Assembly (NCBI RefSeq): GCF_001882345.1
Contig: NZ_MINL01000001.1
Location: forward strand, 871,944-935,943
Direction: 5' to 3'
Length of the DNA: 64,000 nucleotides
Origin: Halomonas sp. QHL1
Lineage (GTDB): Bacteria; Pseudomonadota; Gammaproteobacteria; Pseudomonadales; Halomonadaceae
Part shown: positions 15,743-24,931 of the stretch, piece by piece
Layout of the letters: each line of letters starts with the position of its first letter
How positions within the stretch are numbered: the stretch's first letter is position 1
The notes under the pieces: model-generated
Databases searched by the model: none
Seen by the model: only the letters and a program-made list of their open reading frames with translations
What the model was told of the DNA's origin: nothing
Position numbers and translations under genes: made by a program

Positions 15743-17266
15743 ATGGCTAGCGAATCAACACCTACCCCTTTTACCACGCTTGGCATCGTCGGCACCGGCG
15801 CCATGGGGCGTGGCATCGCACAGTTGGCTGCCCAGGCCGGTCTGGACGTTATGCTTTTCGACGTTAAAGAGGGCGCCGTACAAGAAGCTAAAACCTTTAT
15901 TAATGGCCTATGGCAGAGAAGTGCAGAAAAGCAGCGCATTACTGCGGATCAGGCGCACCACTATAGTGAGCGGTTGAATGAAGCCAGCGAGCTTGCCGCG
16001 CTGGCCCCCTGCGATATTGTTGTGGAAGCCATTGTCGAGAAGCTGGAGGCCAAGCAGGGGCTGTTTAGCGATTTAGAAGGCATCGTCAGCCAACAGGCGG
16101 TATTAGCGACCAATACCTCTTCGCTCTCCGTTACGGCCATTGCCGCCGCCTGCCAGCACCCTGAGCGAGTGATCGGTTTTCACTTCTTTAACCCCGTGCC
16201 GCTAATGAAGATTGCCGAGGTCATCCCTGGTCTACGTACCGCAAATGTGGTGACTCAGCGGGTCAATGCCCTGGGCGAAGCCATGGGCCACTTTACGGCT
16301 CAGGCCACCGATACACCTGGGTTTCTGGTTAACCATGCCGGGCGTGCATTCGGTACCGAAGCGCTGCGAATTTTAGGCGAAAGAGTGACAGACCCGGCAA
16401 CCATTGACCGCATTATGGTCGATCAGTGCGGATTCCGGATGGGCCCCTTTACGCTGCTTGATCTTACCGGGCTGGATGTCTCCCACGCCGTAATGGAATC
16501 GGTGTATCACCAATATTATGAGGAAGCGCGCTTTCGCCCTTCACCGCTAACCCGGCAACGCCTGGCCGCGGGCTTGCTGGGGCGCAAAACCGGCGAAGGC
16601 TTTTACCGTTACGTAGAAGGCAAGCAGCAGATGCCGGATGAGCCGGTCATCAAGCCTGCCTCACCTTGCCCGGTATGGATTAGCCCTGAAGACCCCGAGA
16701 GCGTCAAAGCGCTCACTGCGCTAGTCAATGCGGCGGGCTGGGCGTTAGAAACAGGCACGCAGCCGTCTGAACAAGCGCTCTGTTTGCTTACCCCTTTCGG
16801 CGAAGATACCACTAGCTGCGCACTACGCCAGGGAGTAGACGCCAAGCAGTGTGTGGCGGTGGATATGCTCGCAGGGCTCGATAAACGCCGCAGCCTGATG
16901 GCCACGCCCATTACCCATTCCGCTTTCATCCAAGCAGCGCAAAGCCTGCTCAATCACGATGGTACGCCGGTGAGCACGCTTCAAGACAGTAACGGTTTCG
17001 TACTTCAGCGGGTGATTGCCTGCATCGTCAACGTCGGTGCCGACATCGCCCAGCAAGGCGTTGCTGAGCCCGCGACTATCGACCGGGCGGTTGAGCTGGG
17101 TTTGGGCTACCCCTTCGGGCCGCTTCGCATGGGCGACCATTACGGCGCCAGACGCATCATGACGATATTGACCAACCTGCTTGAGGCCACCGGCGACCCA
17201 CGCTATCGGCCAAGCCCGTGGCTGCGCCGCCGCGCCGCGCTGCAAATATCGTTAACTACCGCTTAA
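15743..17266 (+). CDS. 3-hydroxyacyl-CoA dehydrogenase (PaaH/PaaC-like, double C-domain)
   Basis: 507 residues. The Rossmann motif LGIVGTGAMGRGIA begins at residue 13 and the catalytic histidine lies in GFHFFNPVPLMKIAEV (H147, partner E158). A first C-terminal domain follows (TDTPGFLVNHAGRAFGTEAL), and a second one closes the protein (DSNGFVLQRVIACIVN). This layout is that of PaaH-type enzymes (~500 residues). It oxidises 3-hydroxyacyl-CoA with NAD. It is the intact counterpart of the decayed dehydrogenase domain in the gene at 3470, and precedes a thiolase by 26 bp. Probably controlled through the operators at 15601-15699. Confidence 0.93.
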   Translation: MASESTPTPFTTLGIVGTGAMGRGIAQLAAQAGLDVMLFDVKEGAVQEAKTFINGLWQRSAEKQRITADQAHHYSERLNEASELAALAPCDIVVEAIVEKLEAKQGLFSDLEGIVSQQAVLATNTSSLSVTAIAAACQHPERVIGFHFFNPVPLMKIAEVIPGLRTANVVTQRVNALGEAMGHFTAQATDTPGFLVNHAGRAFGTEALRILGERVTDPATIDRIMVDQCGFRMGPFTLLDLTGLDVSHAVMESVYHQYYEEARFRPSPLTRQRLAAGLLGRKTGEGFYRYVEGKQQMPDEPVIKPASPCPVWISPEDPESVKALTALVNAAGWALETGTQPSEQALCLLTPFGEDTTSCALRQGVDAKQCVAVDMLAGLDKRRSLMATPITHSAFIQAAQSLLNHDGTPVSTLQDSNGFVLQRVIACIVNVGADIAQQGVAEPATIDRAVELGLGYPFGPLRMGDHYGARRIMTILTNLLEATGDPRYRPSPWLRRRAALQISLTTA

Positions 17267-17292
17267 TCCTACCAATAACAAGGAGCACCACC

Positions 17293-18501
17293 ATGCAAGA
17301 CGCCTATATTTACGACGGTTTACGCACCCCTTTTGGTCGCCACGGCGGCAGCTTAGCGGCTATTCGCCCAGATGAGCTGTTGGGGCTGACGCTTAAAGCA
17401 CTGGTAGCCCGCAACCCGTTCGCACTCGAAAGCTACGAAGAGGTGCTGGCAGGCTGCACCAACCAGGCGGGGGAAGATTCACGCAACGTGGCCCGTCACG
17501 GCGCATTGTTGGCAGGCCTGCCCATCGAAGTAGCGGGGCAAACCGTTAACCGGCTTTGCGGCAGTGGCCTGGCAGCGATGATGGATGCCGCCCGGGCGGC
17601 ACGGCTAGGTGAAGGCGAACTGTTTTTAGCGGGCGGCGTTGAGTCCATGTCTCGGGCGCCTTATGTCTTGGGTAAAGCGGGCTCCCCTTATGCCCGCAAC
17701 CAGCCGATGTACGATACGGTGATTGGCTCTCGCTTTCCCAACCCCAGGATTGCCAAAGAGTACGGCAGCCACAGCATGCCGGAAACTGCTGACAACATTG
17801 CCAACGACCTGAATATTGGTCGCGATGCCAGCGACGCCTTTGCCGCTCGCTCTCAAGCTCGCTACGCCAAGGCCCTTGCTGACGGTTTCTATGATGGAGA
17901 GATGTTGGGCGTTGAGGTGCCCCAAGGGCGCAAACAGCCGCCACTGTTGGTGGATAAAGACGAACACCCACGCCCGCAAAGCACTGAAGACAAGTTGGCC
18001 CAACTGGGCGCGCTGTTTGAGGGTGGCGTTGTCACCGCGGGGAACGCCTCGGGCCTTAACGACGGCGCCGCGGCCATGATTGTTGGCACCATGGCCGCCG
18101 GTGAACGTGTGGGTCTAACGCCCCGCGCGCGCATTGTCGCCAGCGCCGTTGCCGGTGTTGCTCCGCGGGTTATGGGGCTGGGGCCAGTACCCGCTTCGCA
18201 AAAAGCACTGGCGCGTGCCGGGCTTTCCCTTGAGCAGATGGATGTAATTGAAATTAACGAAGCGTTCGCCGTTCAGGTGCTTGGCTGCGTGCAGCAGTTG
18301 GGTCTCTCCGTCGATGATCCGCGCTTGAACGCCAACGGCGGCGCTATTGCCATCGGCCATCCCCTGGGGGCTTCAGGAGCACGCTTGGCGCTTACGGCCC
18401 TCCGCCAGCTTGAAGCGACCGGTGGGCGCTACGCGTTGGTCACCATGTGCATCGGCGTCGGCCAGGGCATTGCTACGATTATCGAGCGTCTGGACGGTTA
18501 A
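17293..18501 (+). CDS. Acetyl-CoA C-acyltransferase (thiolase)
   Basis: 402 residues from ATG17293, which has AGGAG 7 nt upstream; a longer frame from 17218 would overlap the preceding gene. Active-site cysteine C89 in NRLCGSGLAAM, NEAFAV, the histidine in GGAIAIGHPLGASGARL and the second cysteine in MCIGVGQG are all present. Thiolases cleave 3-oxoacyl-CoA to acetyl-CoA plus a shortened acyl-CoA, so this closes the beta-oxidation cycle assembled in this region. The N-terminus (YIYDGLRTPFGRHGGSLA) resembles the PcaF/PaaJ group, leaving open 3-oxoadipyl-CoA-like substrates. Confidence 0.92.
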   Translation: MQDAYIYDGLRTPFGRHGGSLAAIRPDELLGLTLKALVARNPFALESYEEVLAGCTNQAGEDSRNVARHGALLAGLPIEVAGQTVNRLCGSGLAAMMDAARAARLGEGELFLAGGVESMSRAPYVLGKAGSPYARNQPMYDTVIGSRFPNPRIAKEYGSHSMPETADNIANDLNIGRDASDAFAARSQARYAKALADGFYDGEMLGVEVPQGRKQPPLLVDKDEHPRPQSTEDKLAQLGALFEGGVVTAGNASGLNDGAAAMIVGTMAAGERVGLTPRARIVASAVAGVAPRVMGLGPVPASQKALARAGLSLEQMDVIEINEAFAVQVLGCVQQLGLSVDDPRLNANGGAIAIGHPLGASGARLALTALRQLEATGGRYALVTMCIGVGQGIATIIERLDG

Positions 18502-18603
18502 TTTAATTTTAAACTGCCGCTATTTCGTTGATGGGTATGAACGCTGCGTCTAAGTAGATATGCGATACTGGGCGCCATAAGCCACCTATTGTTGGGATAT
18601 TGA

Positions 18604-19425
18604 ATGCACCCCACCGACACTGATGCTGACGACCCCCAGCTTCCTGGTAAAGATCGTAACTTTGTGACCGCGCTAGCGCGCGGTTTAGAATTGCTGCGCG
18701 CCTTTGGCGCAGGCGAAGAGTATTTAGGCAATGCGGAGCTCTCCAACCGTACGAGCATCCCTCGCCCGACGGTGTCACGGTTAACCTATACCCTGACGCA
18801 GTTGGGCTATCTACAGCACAATACCCACTTAGAGAAGTACCGGCTCGGCCCAGGTGTCTTAGCTTTGGGGTATCGCTTTCTCGCCAATATGGGCATTCGC
18901 GAAATTGCCCGTCCTCATTTACAAAAATTTGCCGATGCTACCGACTGCAACGTTAGCCTGGGCGGCGCTGACCGCAGCGATATGGTCTATTTGGAAACCT
19001 GCCACGGCCATGGCCCGCTAATCATTCGCTTAGATGCTGGCTCCCGCCTGCCCATTGCCACTTCCGCGATTGGTCGCGCCTGGCTATGCGGCTTGTCTGT
19101 CGAACGGCGCCAGCAGGTGCTCCAAGAGTTGGCCAGCGAGTATGGCAATGATTGGCCGCGTTATGAAGCGGGCATACAACAGAGTTTAAAAGACTATGCG
19201 CAGTTCGGTTTTTGTCTTTCTGAGCAGGATTGGCAGCGCGACATTAGCGCGGTGGCGATGCCGCTGATTTTGGAAGATGGTGCCGAGGTCATGGCGATTA
19301 ACTGTGGCGGTTCTAGCCTGCGCTTGGATCATGACCGCTTGGTGAATAACTTAGGCCCGCGCCTCAAAGAAGTCGCTAATCAAATTAAGCAGGAACTAGC
19401 GCCAAGAAACCGCTCTATAAGGTAG
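18604..19425 (+). CDS. IclR-family transcriptional regulator (PcaR/PobR-like)
   Basis: 273 residues. The N-terminal winged helix-turn-helix (ALARGLELLRAFGAGEEYLG, then RTSIPRPTVSRLTYTLTQLG, residues ~20-75) is followed by the IclR effector-binding domain (LPIATSAIGRAWLCGLS; ISAVAMPLILEDGAEVMAINC). Regulators of this type usually sit next to the aromatic or carboxylic acid catabolic genes they control, and bind acid or CoA-type effectors. It lies 102 bp after the thiolase, same strand, with its own leader. It is the only specific regulator in the 1-19 kb catabolic region and so the best local candidate for the TTTTGC-N3-GCAAAA sites; this link is unproven. Confidence 0.9.
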   Translation: MHPTDTDADDPQLPGKDRNFVTALARGLELLRAFGAGEEYLGNAELSNRTSIPRPTVSRLTYTLTQLGYLQHNTHLEKYRLGPGVLALGYRFLANMGIREIARPHLQKFADATDCNVSLGGADRSDMVYLETCHGHGPLIIRLDAGSRLPIATSAIGRAWLCGLSVERRQQVLQELASEYGNDWPRYEAGIQQSLKDYAQFGFCLSEQDWQRDISAVAMPLILEDGAEVMAINCGGSSLRLDHDRLVNNLGPRLKEVANQIKQELAPRNRSIR

Positions 19426-19518
19426 GTTTGAGCCAGGGAGGCTTTCACTAACGCTCGTTTGAATGCATCATAGACTTCTAAACAAGTGCCTAGATATCAA
19501 GAGCACCAAGGAGTGGGG

Positions 19519-20652
19519 ATGCCAAGCGAGTGGATAGCGCGTCATGATCAAACAGTAGCGCTCAAAGGCGAATGGACGCTTGCCAACTACCGGCATATCA
19601 AAACGGCGCTTATTAACACAGAGCTTATTAACACAGAGCTGGGCAAGCCAACGGATGCGACGGTTTCGCTAGAAGCAATAACGCGCCTTGATACCGCCGG
19701 TGCCATACTTGTTGTTGAACTGATTGGCGTTGAGAAAGCGCAGGCAGTAGCCGACTGGGCAGCAGAGCTGCCGAGAGAGCAGCAGGCGCTGCTTATTCGT
19801 ATTGCCGAAGCCATGGAAGCACCGCTTGACGTTGATCCCCCAACCTATTCACGTATTAGCCAAGCGCTTGCCAGCGTGGGCCAACAAATGGTGGGGCTTT
19901 GGTCTCAGCAGCGCCAGCTGCTGGCCTTTATTGGTCTTGTGATGGCCACCCTCTTCCAACTGGTATTGCGGCCACGCCACTGGCGCTTAACGGCCACCGT
20001 TGCCCATATTCAGCAGAGCGGTCTTAACGCCGTACCCATCGTCGCGTTACTCACCTTTATGGTGGGCGCCGTCGTGGCTTTCCTTGGCGCTACCGTTTTG
20101 CAGGATTTTGGCGCCACGATTTATACCATCGATCTTGTAGCGTTCTCTTTCTTGCGAGAGTTCGGCGTTCTGCTAGCTGCGATACTACTCGCGGGGCGAA
20201 CCGCCAGCGCCTTTACTGCCCAAATTGGCGCCATGAAATCCAATGAAGAGATTGATGCCCTGCAGGCCCAAGGGCTAGACCCTATCGAGCTTTTGGTGCT
20301 TCCACGGGTAATGGCGATGTTGATTAGCCTGCCCATGCTCGCCTTTGTGGGTATGCTCAGCGGGTTAGCGGGAGGCGCTATGGTCACCTCCCTATCGCTG
20401 GATATTTCACTTACCCAGTTTATGGCCACGCTGCAAAAAGACGTATCGGTGACGCATTTTTTGGTAGGTCTTAGCAAAGCACCGGTGTTTGCCTTTGTGA
20501 TCGCCGTTATTGGCTGCCTTGAAGGCTTTAAGGTCAGCGGCAGCGCGCAGTCGGTTGGGGAACATACAACGTCAAGCGTCGTTCAGTCGATTTTTATGGT
20601 GATTCTGATTGATGCCGTCGCCGCGCTATTCTTTATGGAGATGGGCTGGTGA
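19519..20652 (+). CDS. STAS-MlaE fusion: lipid ABC transporter permease
   Basis: 377 residues from ATG19519, with AAGGAG 5 nt before it; a GTG at 19486 was rejected. Residues 1-~100 form a STAS-like domain (LDTAGAILVVELIG), which in enteric bacteria is a separate protein (MlaB). Residues ~140-377 form the MlaE permease with typical segments GAVVAFLGATVLQDFGA, FGVLLAAILLAGRTASAFTA, IGAMKSNEEIDALQAQGLDP. It belongs to an inner-membrane complex that moves phospholipid-like molecules between membranes. Its 3' end overlaps the ATPase gene by 4 nt. A 15-bp tandem duplication in the STAS part adds a second LINTE word. Confidence 0.9.
   Translation: MPSEWIARHDQTVALKGEWTLANYRHIKTALINTELINTELGKPTDATVSLEAITRLDTAGAILVVELIGVEKAQAVADWAAELPREQQALLIRIAEAMEAPLDVDPPTYSRISQALASVGQQMVGLWSQQRQLLAFIGLVMATLFQLVLRPRHWRLTATVAHIQQSGLNAVPIVALLTFMVGAVVAFLGATVLQDFGATIYTIDLVAFSFLREFGVLLAAILLAGRTASAFTAQIGAMKSNEEIDALQAQGLDPIELLVLPRVMAMLISLPMLAFVGMLSGLAGGAMVTSLSLDISLTQFMATLQKDVSVTHFLVGLSKAPVFAFVIAVIGCLEGFKVSGSAQSVGEHTTSSVVQSIFMVILIDAVAALFFMEMGW
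19609..19638 (+). repeat. 15-bp tandem duplication inside the STAS domain
   Basis: CTTATTAACACAGAG occurs twice head-to-tail (19609-19623, 19624-19638), keeping frame and giving LINTE-LINTE. The exact identity suggests recent slippage. Confidence 0.9.
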
Positions 20653-21476
20653 TCGATTCAGACAAACCGACAGAGCAAAACAACCAACCGGTCATTAAGG
20701 TTCGAGGCTTGGTCAATCGCTTTGGCACTCATGTGGTTCACGAAAACTTAGATTTAACCCTCGAACGCGGGGAAATACTAGGCGTTGTAGGCGGTTCGGG
20801 TACCGGTAAATCAGTGCTATTACGCAGCATCGTCGGTTTGAAGCGCCCCAATGACGGCACGGTTGAAGTCCTTGGCACAACCCTTAACGAGCTTGACGAT
20901 GCACAGCGCAGCCAAATAGAGCGGCGCTTTGGCGTGCTGTTTCAGCGCGGCGCGCTGTTTAGCTCGCTGAACCTGCAAGAGAATATTGCCCTACCGCTGA
21001 TTGAGCACGCCAGGCTTCCCCGTGAAGACGCCGAGCATCTTGCCAGGGTCAAGCTATCATTGGTCGGGCTTCCGCCACAGGCCGCGCTGCAATTTCCTGA
21101 GTCGCTATCCGGCGGCATGATCAAACGCGCCGCCCTCGCCCGCGCATTAGCGCTTGACCCTGACATTCTTTTTCTTGATGAGCCTACCGCTGGCCTTGAC
21201 CCTATCGGCGCTGCGGCCTTCGACCAGCTGCTGGTCACCCTTCGCGATGCGCTGGGATTCAGCGTATTTCTGGTTACCCATGACTTGGATACGCTCTACG
21301 CCGCCTGCGACCGGGTAGCGGTACTCTCGCAAAAACGCGTATTAGTCGTAGATACCATTGATAAAGTGGCGGACACCGACGACGAATGGGTTCAAGACTA
21401 CTTTCACGGGCCGCGTGGTCGAGCCGCTCAGCGTGCTCATACCGCCTCTTCAACGAATGCTTACACTCAGGAGTGA
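20649..21476 (+). CDS. MlaF-like ABC transporter ATPase
   Basis: 275 residues. Walker A GGSGTGKS (48-55), signature LSGGMIKRAALARAL (153-167), Walker B ILFLDEPTAGLDP (173-185) and the switch histidine in THDLDT. LSGGM with a following K/R is the MlaF/Mkl variant rather than LSGGQ. It powers the STAS-permease encoded just upstream (4-nt overlap) and lies 6 bp before the MCE protein gene. Confidence 0.93.
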   Translation: MIDSDKPTEQNNQPVIKVRGLVNRFGTHVVHENLDLTLERGEILGVVGGSGTGKSVLLRSIVGLKRPNDGTVEVLGTTLNELDDAQRSQIERRFGVLFQRGALFSSLNLQENIALPLIEHARLPREDAEHLARVKLSLVGLPPQAALQFPESLSGGMIKRAALARALALDPDILFLDEPTAGLDPIGAAAFDQLLVTLRDALGFSVFLVTHDLDTLYAACDRVAVLSQKRVLVVDTIDKVADTDDEWVQDYFHGPRGRAAQRAHTASSTNAYTQE

Positions 21477-21482
21477 GGGTCG

Positions 21483-22424
21483 ATGGAAACCCGCGCGCAT
21501 CACGTTTTGATAGGTTTGTTCACACTGGGAACCGCCGTCGCGGCGCTACTGTTTGCACTATGGATGAGCTATGCAGCCGGTGAACGTAGCTACCAGCCTT
21601 ACCGTATTCTTTTTGAGCGCAGCGTCAGCGGCTTATCGGTCGGCAGTCGAGTGCAATATAACGGTATTGAGGTGGGGGACGTTACCGAGCTGAACCTCAA
21701 TCCTGATGACCCACGGCAGGTGATTGCCCATATCCGCGTCTACGATGACGCGCCGATTAAAAAAGACACCCGGGCAAAACTCGCTTTTGCCAGTATTACC
21801 GGCAGCATGTCCGTGCAACTCCACGGCGGCACCCCGGAAGCCCCGCTGCTGATTGACCAATCGGATATCGAAGCGCCGTTTATACGCGCAGACCCCTCGC
21901 CCATCGCCACGCTGTTCGATGAAGGTGAAGATATGATTGAGAACATCAACTCAATCCTGAAAAACGTTAACGAGCTGTTTGACGACAATAACCGTGAGGA
22001 GACGGGCAATATTTTAACCAACATTGCTCAGATCACCGAAATGATTGCCAATCAACAGGACGCTCTGGACCAAAACATGGCGCTTTTCGGCGAGGCGACT
22101 CGCCAAGCGACGACCACACTTAACAGCATCGACGCACTTAGCCAGGAAGCGACGCAGTTGCTGCGTCAAGATGGCCGGCTGGTAATGCAGAGCGCCGCCG
22201 ATGCAAGCGATGATGTGGCCCGTGCGGCTCAGCGTATTGAGCAATTAGTAGAGACTAACGCTGGCGCCATCGAAGGCAGCCTGCAGGGCGCGCAAGATAT
22301 TGCCCCGGTGCTCTCTTCGCTGCGCACCACGCTCGCTACGCTGGATCGTATTACTCGTCAGCTAGAGGAGAGCCCAACGAACTTTTTCCTGGGCCGTGAT
22401 CAGGTAGAGGAGTTCCGTCCATGA
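21483..22424 (+). CDS. MCE-family (MlaD-like) lipid-binding protein
   Basis: 313 residues. One N-terminal transmembrane helix (residues ~8-30) anchors it to the inner membrane; the MCE domain follows (about 40-115: FERSVSGLSVGSRVQYNGIEVGDV) and then a long, mostly helical periplasmic tail (150-310). It is longer than E. coli MlaD (183 residues), closer to PqiB/YebT or Ttg2-type tail-bearing MCE proteins. It would hold lipid in the periplasm and pass it to or from the ABC complex. Its stop overlaps the lipoprotein start (ATGA). Confidence 0.9.
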   Translation: METRAHHVLIGLFTLGTAVAALLFALWMSYAAGERSYQPYRILFERSVSGLSVGSRVQYNGIEVGDVTELNLNPDDPRQVIAHIRVYDDAPIKKDTRAKLAFASITGSMSVQLHGGTPEAPLLIDQSDIEAPFIRADPSPIATLFDEGEDMIENINSILKNVNELFDDNNREETGNILTNIAQITEMIANQQDALDQNMALFGEATRQATTTLNSIDALSQEATQLLRQDGRLVMQSAADASDDVARAAQRIEQLVETNAGAIEGSLQGAQDIAPVLSSLRTTLATLDRITRQLEESPTNFFLGRDQVEEFRP

Positions 22425-23047
22425 CTCTGCGCCCCACCGCTATCGTTTTAGTTTGCGCTGCGTTGCTATTCAGCAGTGGCTGTTCAATATTGCCCGAAAG
22501 TGAACCAGCGACGCTGTATCGTCTGCCCAGTATCGATGTGCAGCCCGTTACCCCGTCATCCGATTCTATAACAACCCATCAACGCCTAGCAGTGGCTGCT
22601 CCCCAGGCGGGACATTTACTAAGTAGCAACCGCATTGTGGTCTACCCAGAGGGCAATATCGTTAATGTGTATGAAGGTGCCCGCTGGCAGGAGGATGCCC
22701 CTGATTTACTTCAGTCGCGTTTGATCACGGGGCTACAGCAGAGCCGCCTATTTGCCAGCGTGGGTAGCGATAGCCTGCCTTCCGAGCGACTGCTGCTCAG
22801 CGAACTACGTCACTTTCAGAGCGACTACGCTACCCATCCGCCCACGGTGAAAGTTCAGCTCGATGTTCAGCTCGTCAGCACTCAAAACCGCGCGTCAATC
22901 GCGACTCAAAGCTTCACCACCAGCGCGCAATCAATAAGTACCGATATACCTGACGTGGTTAATGCGTTTGGTATCGCTAGTGACGAGCTTGCTGAGCAAC
23001 TGGTCAACTGGCTGGCCAATCAGGAGGAAGCAAATACACTTGATTAA
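22421..23047 (+). CDS. PqiC-like ABC transporter auxiliary lipoprotein
   Basis: 208 residues with a lipoprotein signal; lipobox LFSSGC gives lipidated C21. The mature part (SEPATLYRLPSIDVQP near the start, RIVVYPEGNIVNVYEGARW in the middle) fits the ABC-transport-auxiliary/DUF330 group to which PqiC belongs. An outer-membrane-anchored partner of MCE systems is the likely role. Last gene of the operon; convergent with the kinase gene, leaving 25 bp between stops. Confidence 0.87.
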   Translation: MTLRPTAIVLVCAALLFSSGCSILPESEPATLYRLPSIDVQPVTPSSDSITTHQRLAVAAPQAGHLLSSNRIVVYPEGNIVNVYEGARWQEDAPDLLQSRLITGLQQSRLFASVGSDSLPSERLLLSELRHFQSDYATHPPTVKVQLDVQLVSTQNRASIATQSFTTSAQSISTDIPDVVNAFGIASDELAEQLVNWLANQEEANTLD

Positions 23048-23072
23048 GCTAGCATTGACTAAGCCAGCGTGA

Positions 23073-24920
23073 TTAGGAGGTTTTTTCCCTTCGGACATAC
23101 TCCCGCGGGTCGCGGGGGTAGTAGCGTTCGGGCTGGCTTTCCAGGTGGGTAAAGTAGCGAGTGTCTTTGTAGGGCATCTTCATGTAGCCCGAGACGCCTA
23201 GGCCCTCTATTTGGTCTACTGAAGCGAGAATGCGCGCCAGCAGCGTGCGGAACTCACCCTCTCGAGCCGGATCCAGCAGGCGGTAGTAGCTATGTATTTT
23301 GAGGTGTTGCGGCAACGCCTCAAAAATAATCATTCCGGTGTGGTGAATATCATTGAGCTGCTGCAGCACATGCATAATCGCCTCTGGCAGTACCAACAGC
23401 TCTTCTGGGTCGGGGCCATCTTCAAAGTAGCTGTGCTGACGGGTGCGATCCTCGAGCTCCGGTACTGCGCTCAACTCGTAGCCTATCGCCATGCTGGGTT
23501 CGCTAACGAAGGCTTCATCCACGGAAGCTCGTTCTAAGTGCAGTGTTTGCCGCGCATTAAACAAGCAGCTTTTAAACACGCCCTGGCGGTGGATTGCCCG
23601 CGCCAGATGTACCATATTGTTAACCGCTTCGATAAAGGCGGGCTTCAGCGTCGGGTCGTGTAAATTTAGCGACGAGTCGATATATACCCCTTCCCGCTCC
23701 CAACGTACCGCCAAGCCCCCCACCACCGGATATTTACCCAAGCGGCTCACCGACGCCAAAAAAGCCTTTTCGGTTTCACCCATACCCTGCATAAACTGCT
23801 TATAGTAGCGATCTAACTGCACATCATTGACATCATTCAGGGTTTCTTGAGCATTCGCTTCACGCAGGAAGGCTTTGCGCGAGCTATATACGACGGTATC
23901 GATCTCCTGATGCGCGGGGCGCGCCCATACCGGCACCAGCGGTACATTGAGCGATGCGGGCAGATCGATCATTACTACCCTGGCCATACGCGGCATGTTG
24001 TTTAAAAAATAGTCGCCCGCTTTACGCCTCACCTGAGGGTCAGGGTCGAGCATGCCATCCAGGGTGCGGGCAAACTCCATCGGCAAACCCAACGAACTGG
24101 CGGGAATCGCCCGATGGCCAAATCGACACGACTGCGCCGACGCCAGCGCATACAGGGTTCCCGCTGCTCCCTGCTCATCGAACCGCGGCGATGACAGTGC
24201 GCCGTTCAACTGCTCATCGCCGATAAAGTAGACATCGCCCAGGCGGGCATTGGTTTGCTGCAGATTATCCGACATCAGCTCCATTACGTTGGCACCCACA
24301 AACTGCAGCTGTGCGTCTAATTGGGCAAATACCGATGAACCCCAGTCGATCAGCGCAATAGACTCCTGCTCGGCGTCATACACCAAGTTAGAAGGCTTAA
24401 TATCACCATGCACCACCGGCCGTGCCTGGGGGCCTGACTCCCGGCGCAGGGCAATCAGGATGTCGGCCAACTGCTCTGCTATGCGCACAATTAAGCGTGG
24501 TGAGAGGCGCCCCTGTTTAAGCGATACCTGCTCTAAATTCCAGCCAGGTGCACGCTCCATCACCAGAATGGACTGCCCCCGGGAACGCTGGTAAGCAATG
24601 AGACCTGGAATGCGGGGATGGGAGACCTGCTCGAGCATAAACGCCTCCTCTTCGAGGCGCTCCTGCAAGTGCGTGGGTAGGGTAATGCGCGAGAATTTAA
24701 AGACATAGTGCGCTATAGCGCCTTGGTGGCCGGTGCTGCCGGCAAATACAAAACCGTAGGCACCCTTGCCAATGAGCTCGATGCCCTGATAGCCCAACTG
24801 GGAGAGTTGCGCCTGGCACAGCGCCACCCAGTCTTTAAGCTTACGGGCATCGTGATGGCTCAGCAGATAGACCGACTGCTCTTCGGGTATGTAAAACTGC
24901 TGAAGCGGTGCCTGGGACAT
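23073..24920 (-). CDS. Hanks-type serine/threonine protein kinase with large C-terminal region
   Basis: 615 residues, no transmembrane segment seen. Kinase landmarks: Gly-rich loop GKGAYGF (51-57), ATP-anchoring K75 in VFKFSRI, E91/E92 on helix C, catalytic loop HGDIKPSN (171-178; D173, K175, N178) and DWG (192-194) in place of DFG. So the catalytic residues are intact. Residues ~330-615 form a region I do not recognise. ATG24920 has AAGG 7 nt upstream and sits 11 bp after the stop of the BCKDH E2 gene, making it the probable fourth gene of that operon. Substrate unknown; E1alpha of the same operon is a testable candidate. Confidence 0.88.
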   Translation of the reverse strand: MSQAPLQQFYIPEEQSVYLLSHHDARKLKDWVALCQAQLSQLGYQGIELIGKGAYGFVFAGSTGHQGAIAHYVFKFSRITLPTHLQERLEEEAFMLEQVSHPRIPGLIAYQRSRGQSILVMERAPGWNLEQVSLKQGRLSPRLIVRIAEQLADILIALRRESGPQARPVVHGDIKPSNLVYDAEQESIALIDWGSSVFAQLDAQLQFVGANVMELMSDNLQQTNARLGDVYFIGDEQLNGALSSPRFDEQGAAGTLYALASAQSCRFGHRAIPASSLGLPMEFARTLDGMLDPDPQVRRKAGDYFLNNMPRMARVVMIDLPASLNVPLVPVWARPAHQEIDTVVYSSRKAFLREANAQETLNDVNDVQLDRYYKQFMQGMGETEKAFLASVSRLGKYPVVGGLAVRWEREGVYIDSSLNLHDPTLKPAFIEAVNNMVHLARAIHRQGVFKSCLFNARQTLHLERASVDEAFVSEPSMAIGYELSAVPELEDRTRQHSYFEDGPDPEELLVLPEAIMHVLQQLNDIHHTGMIIFEALPQHLKIHSYYRLLDPAREGEFRTLLARILASVDQIEGLGVSGYMKMPYKDTRYFTHLESQPERYYPRDPREYVRREKTS

Positions 24921-24931
24921 AAGTCGCCTTG

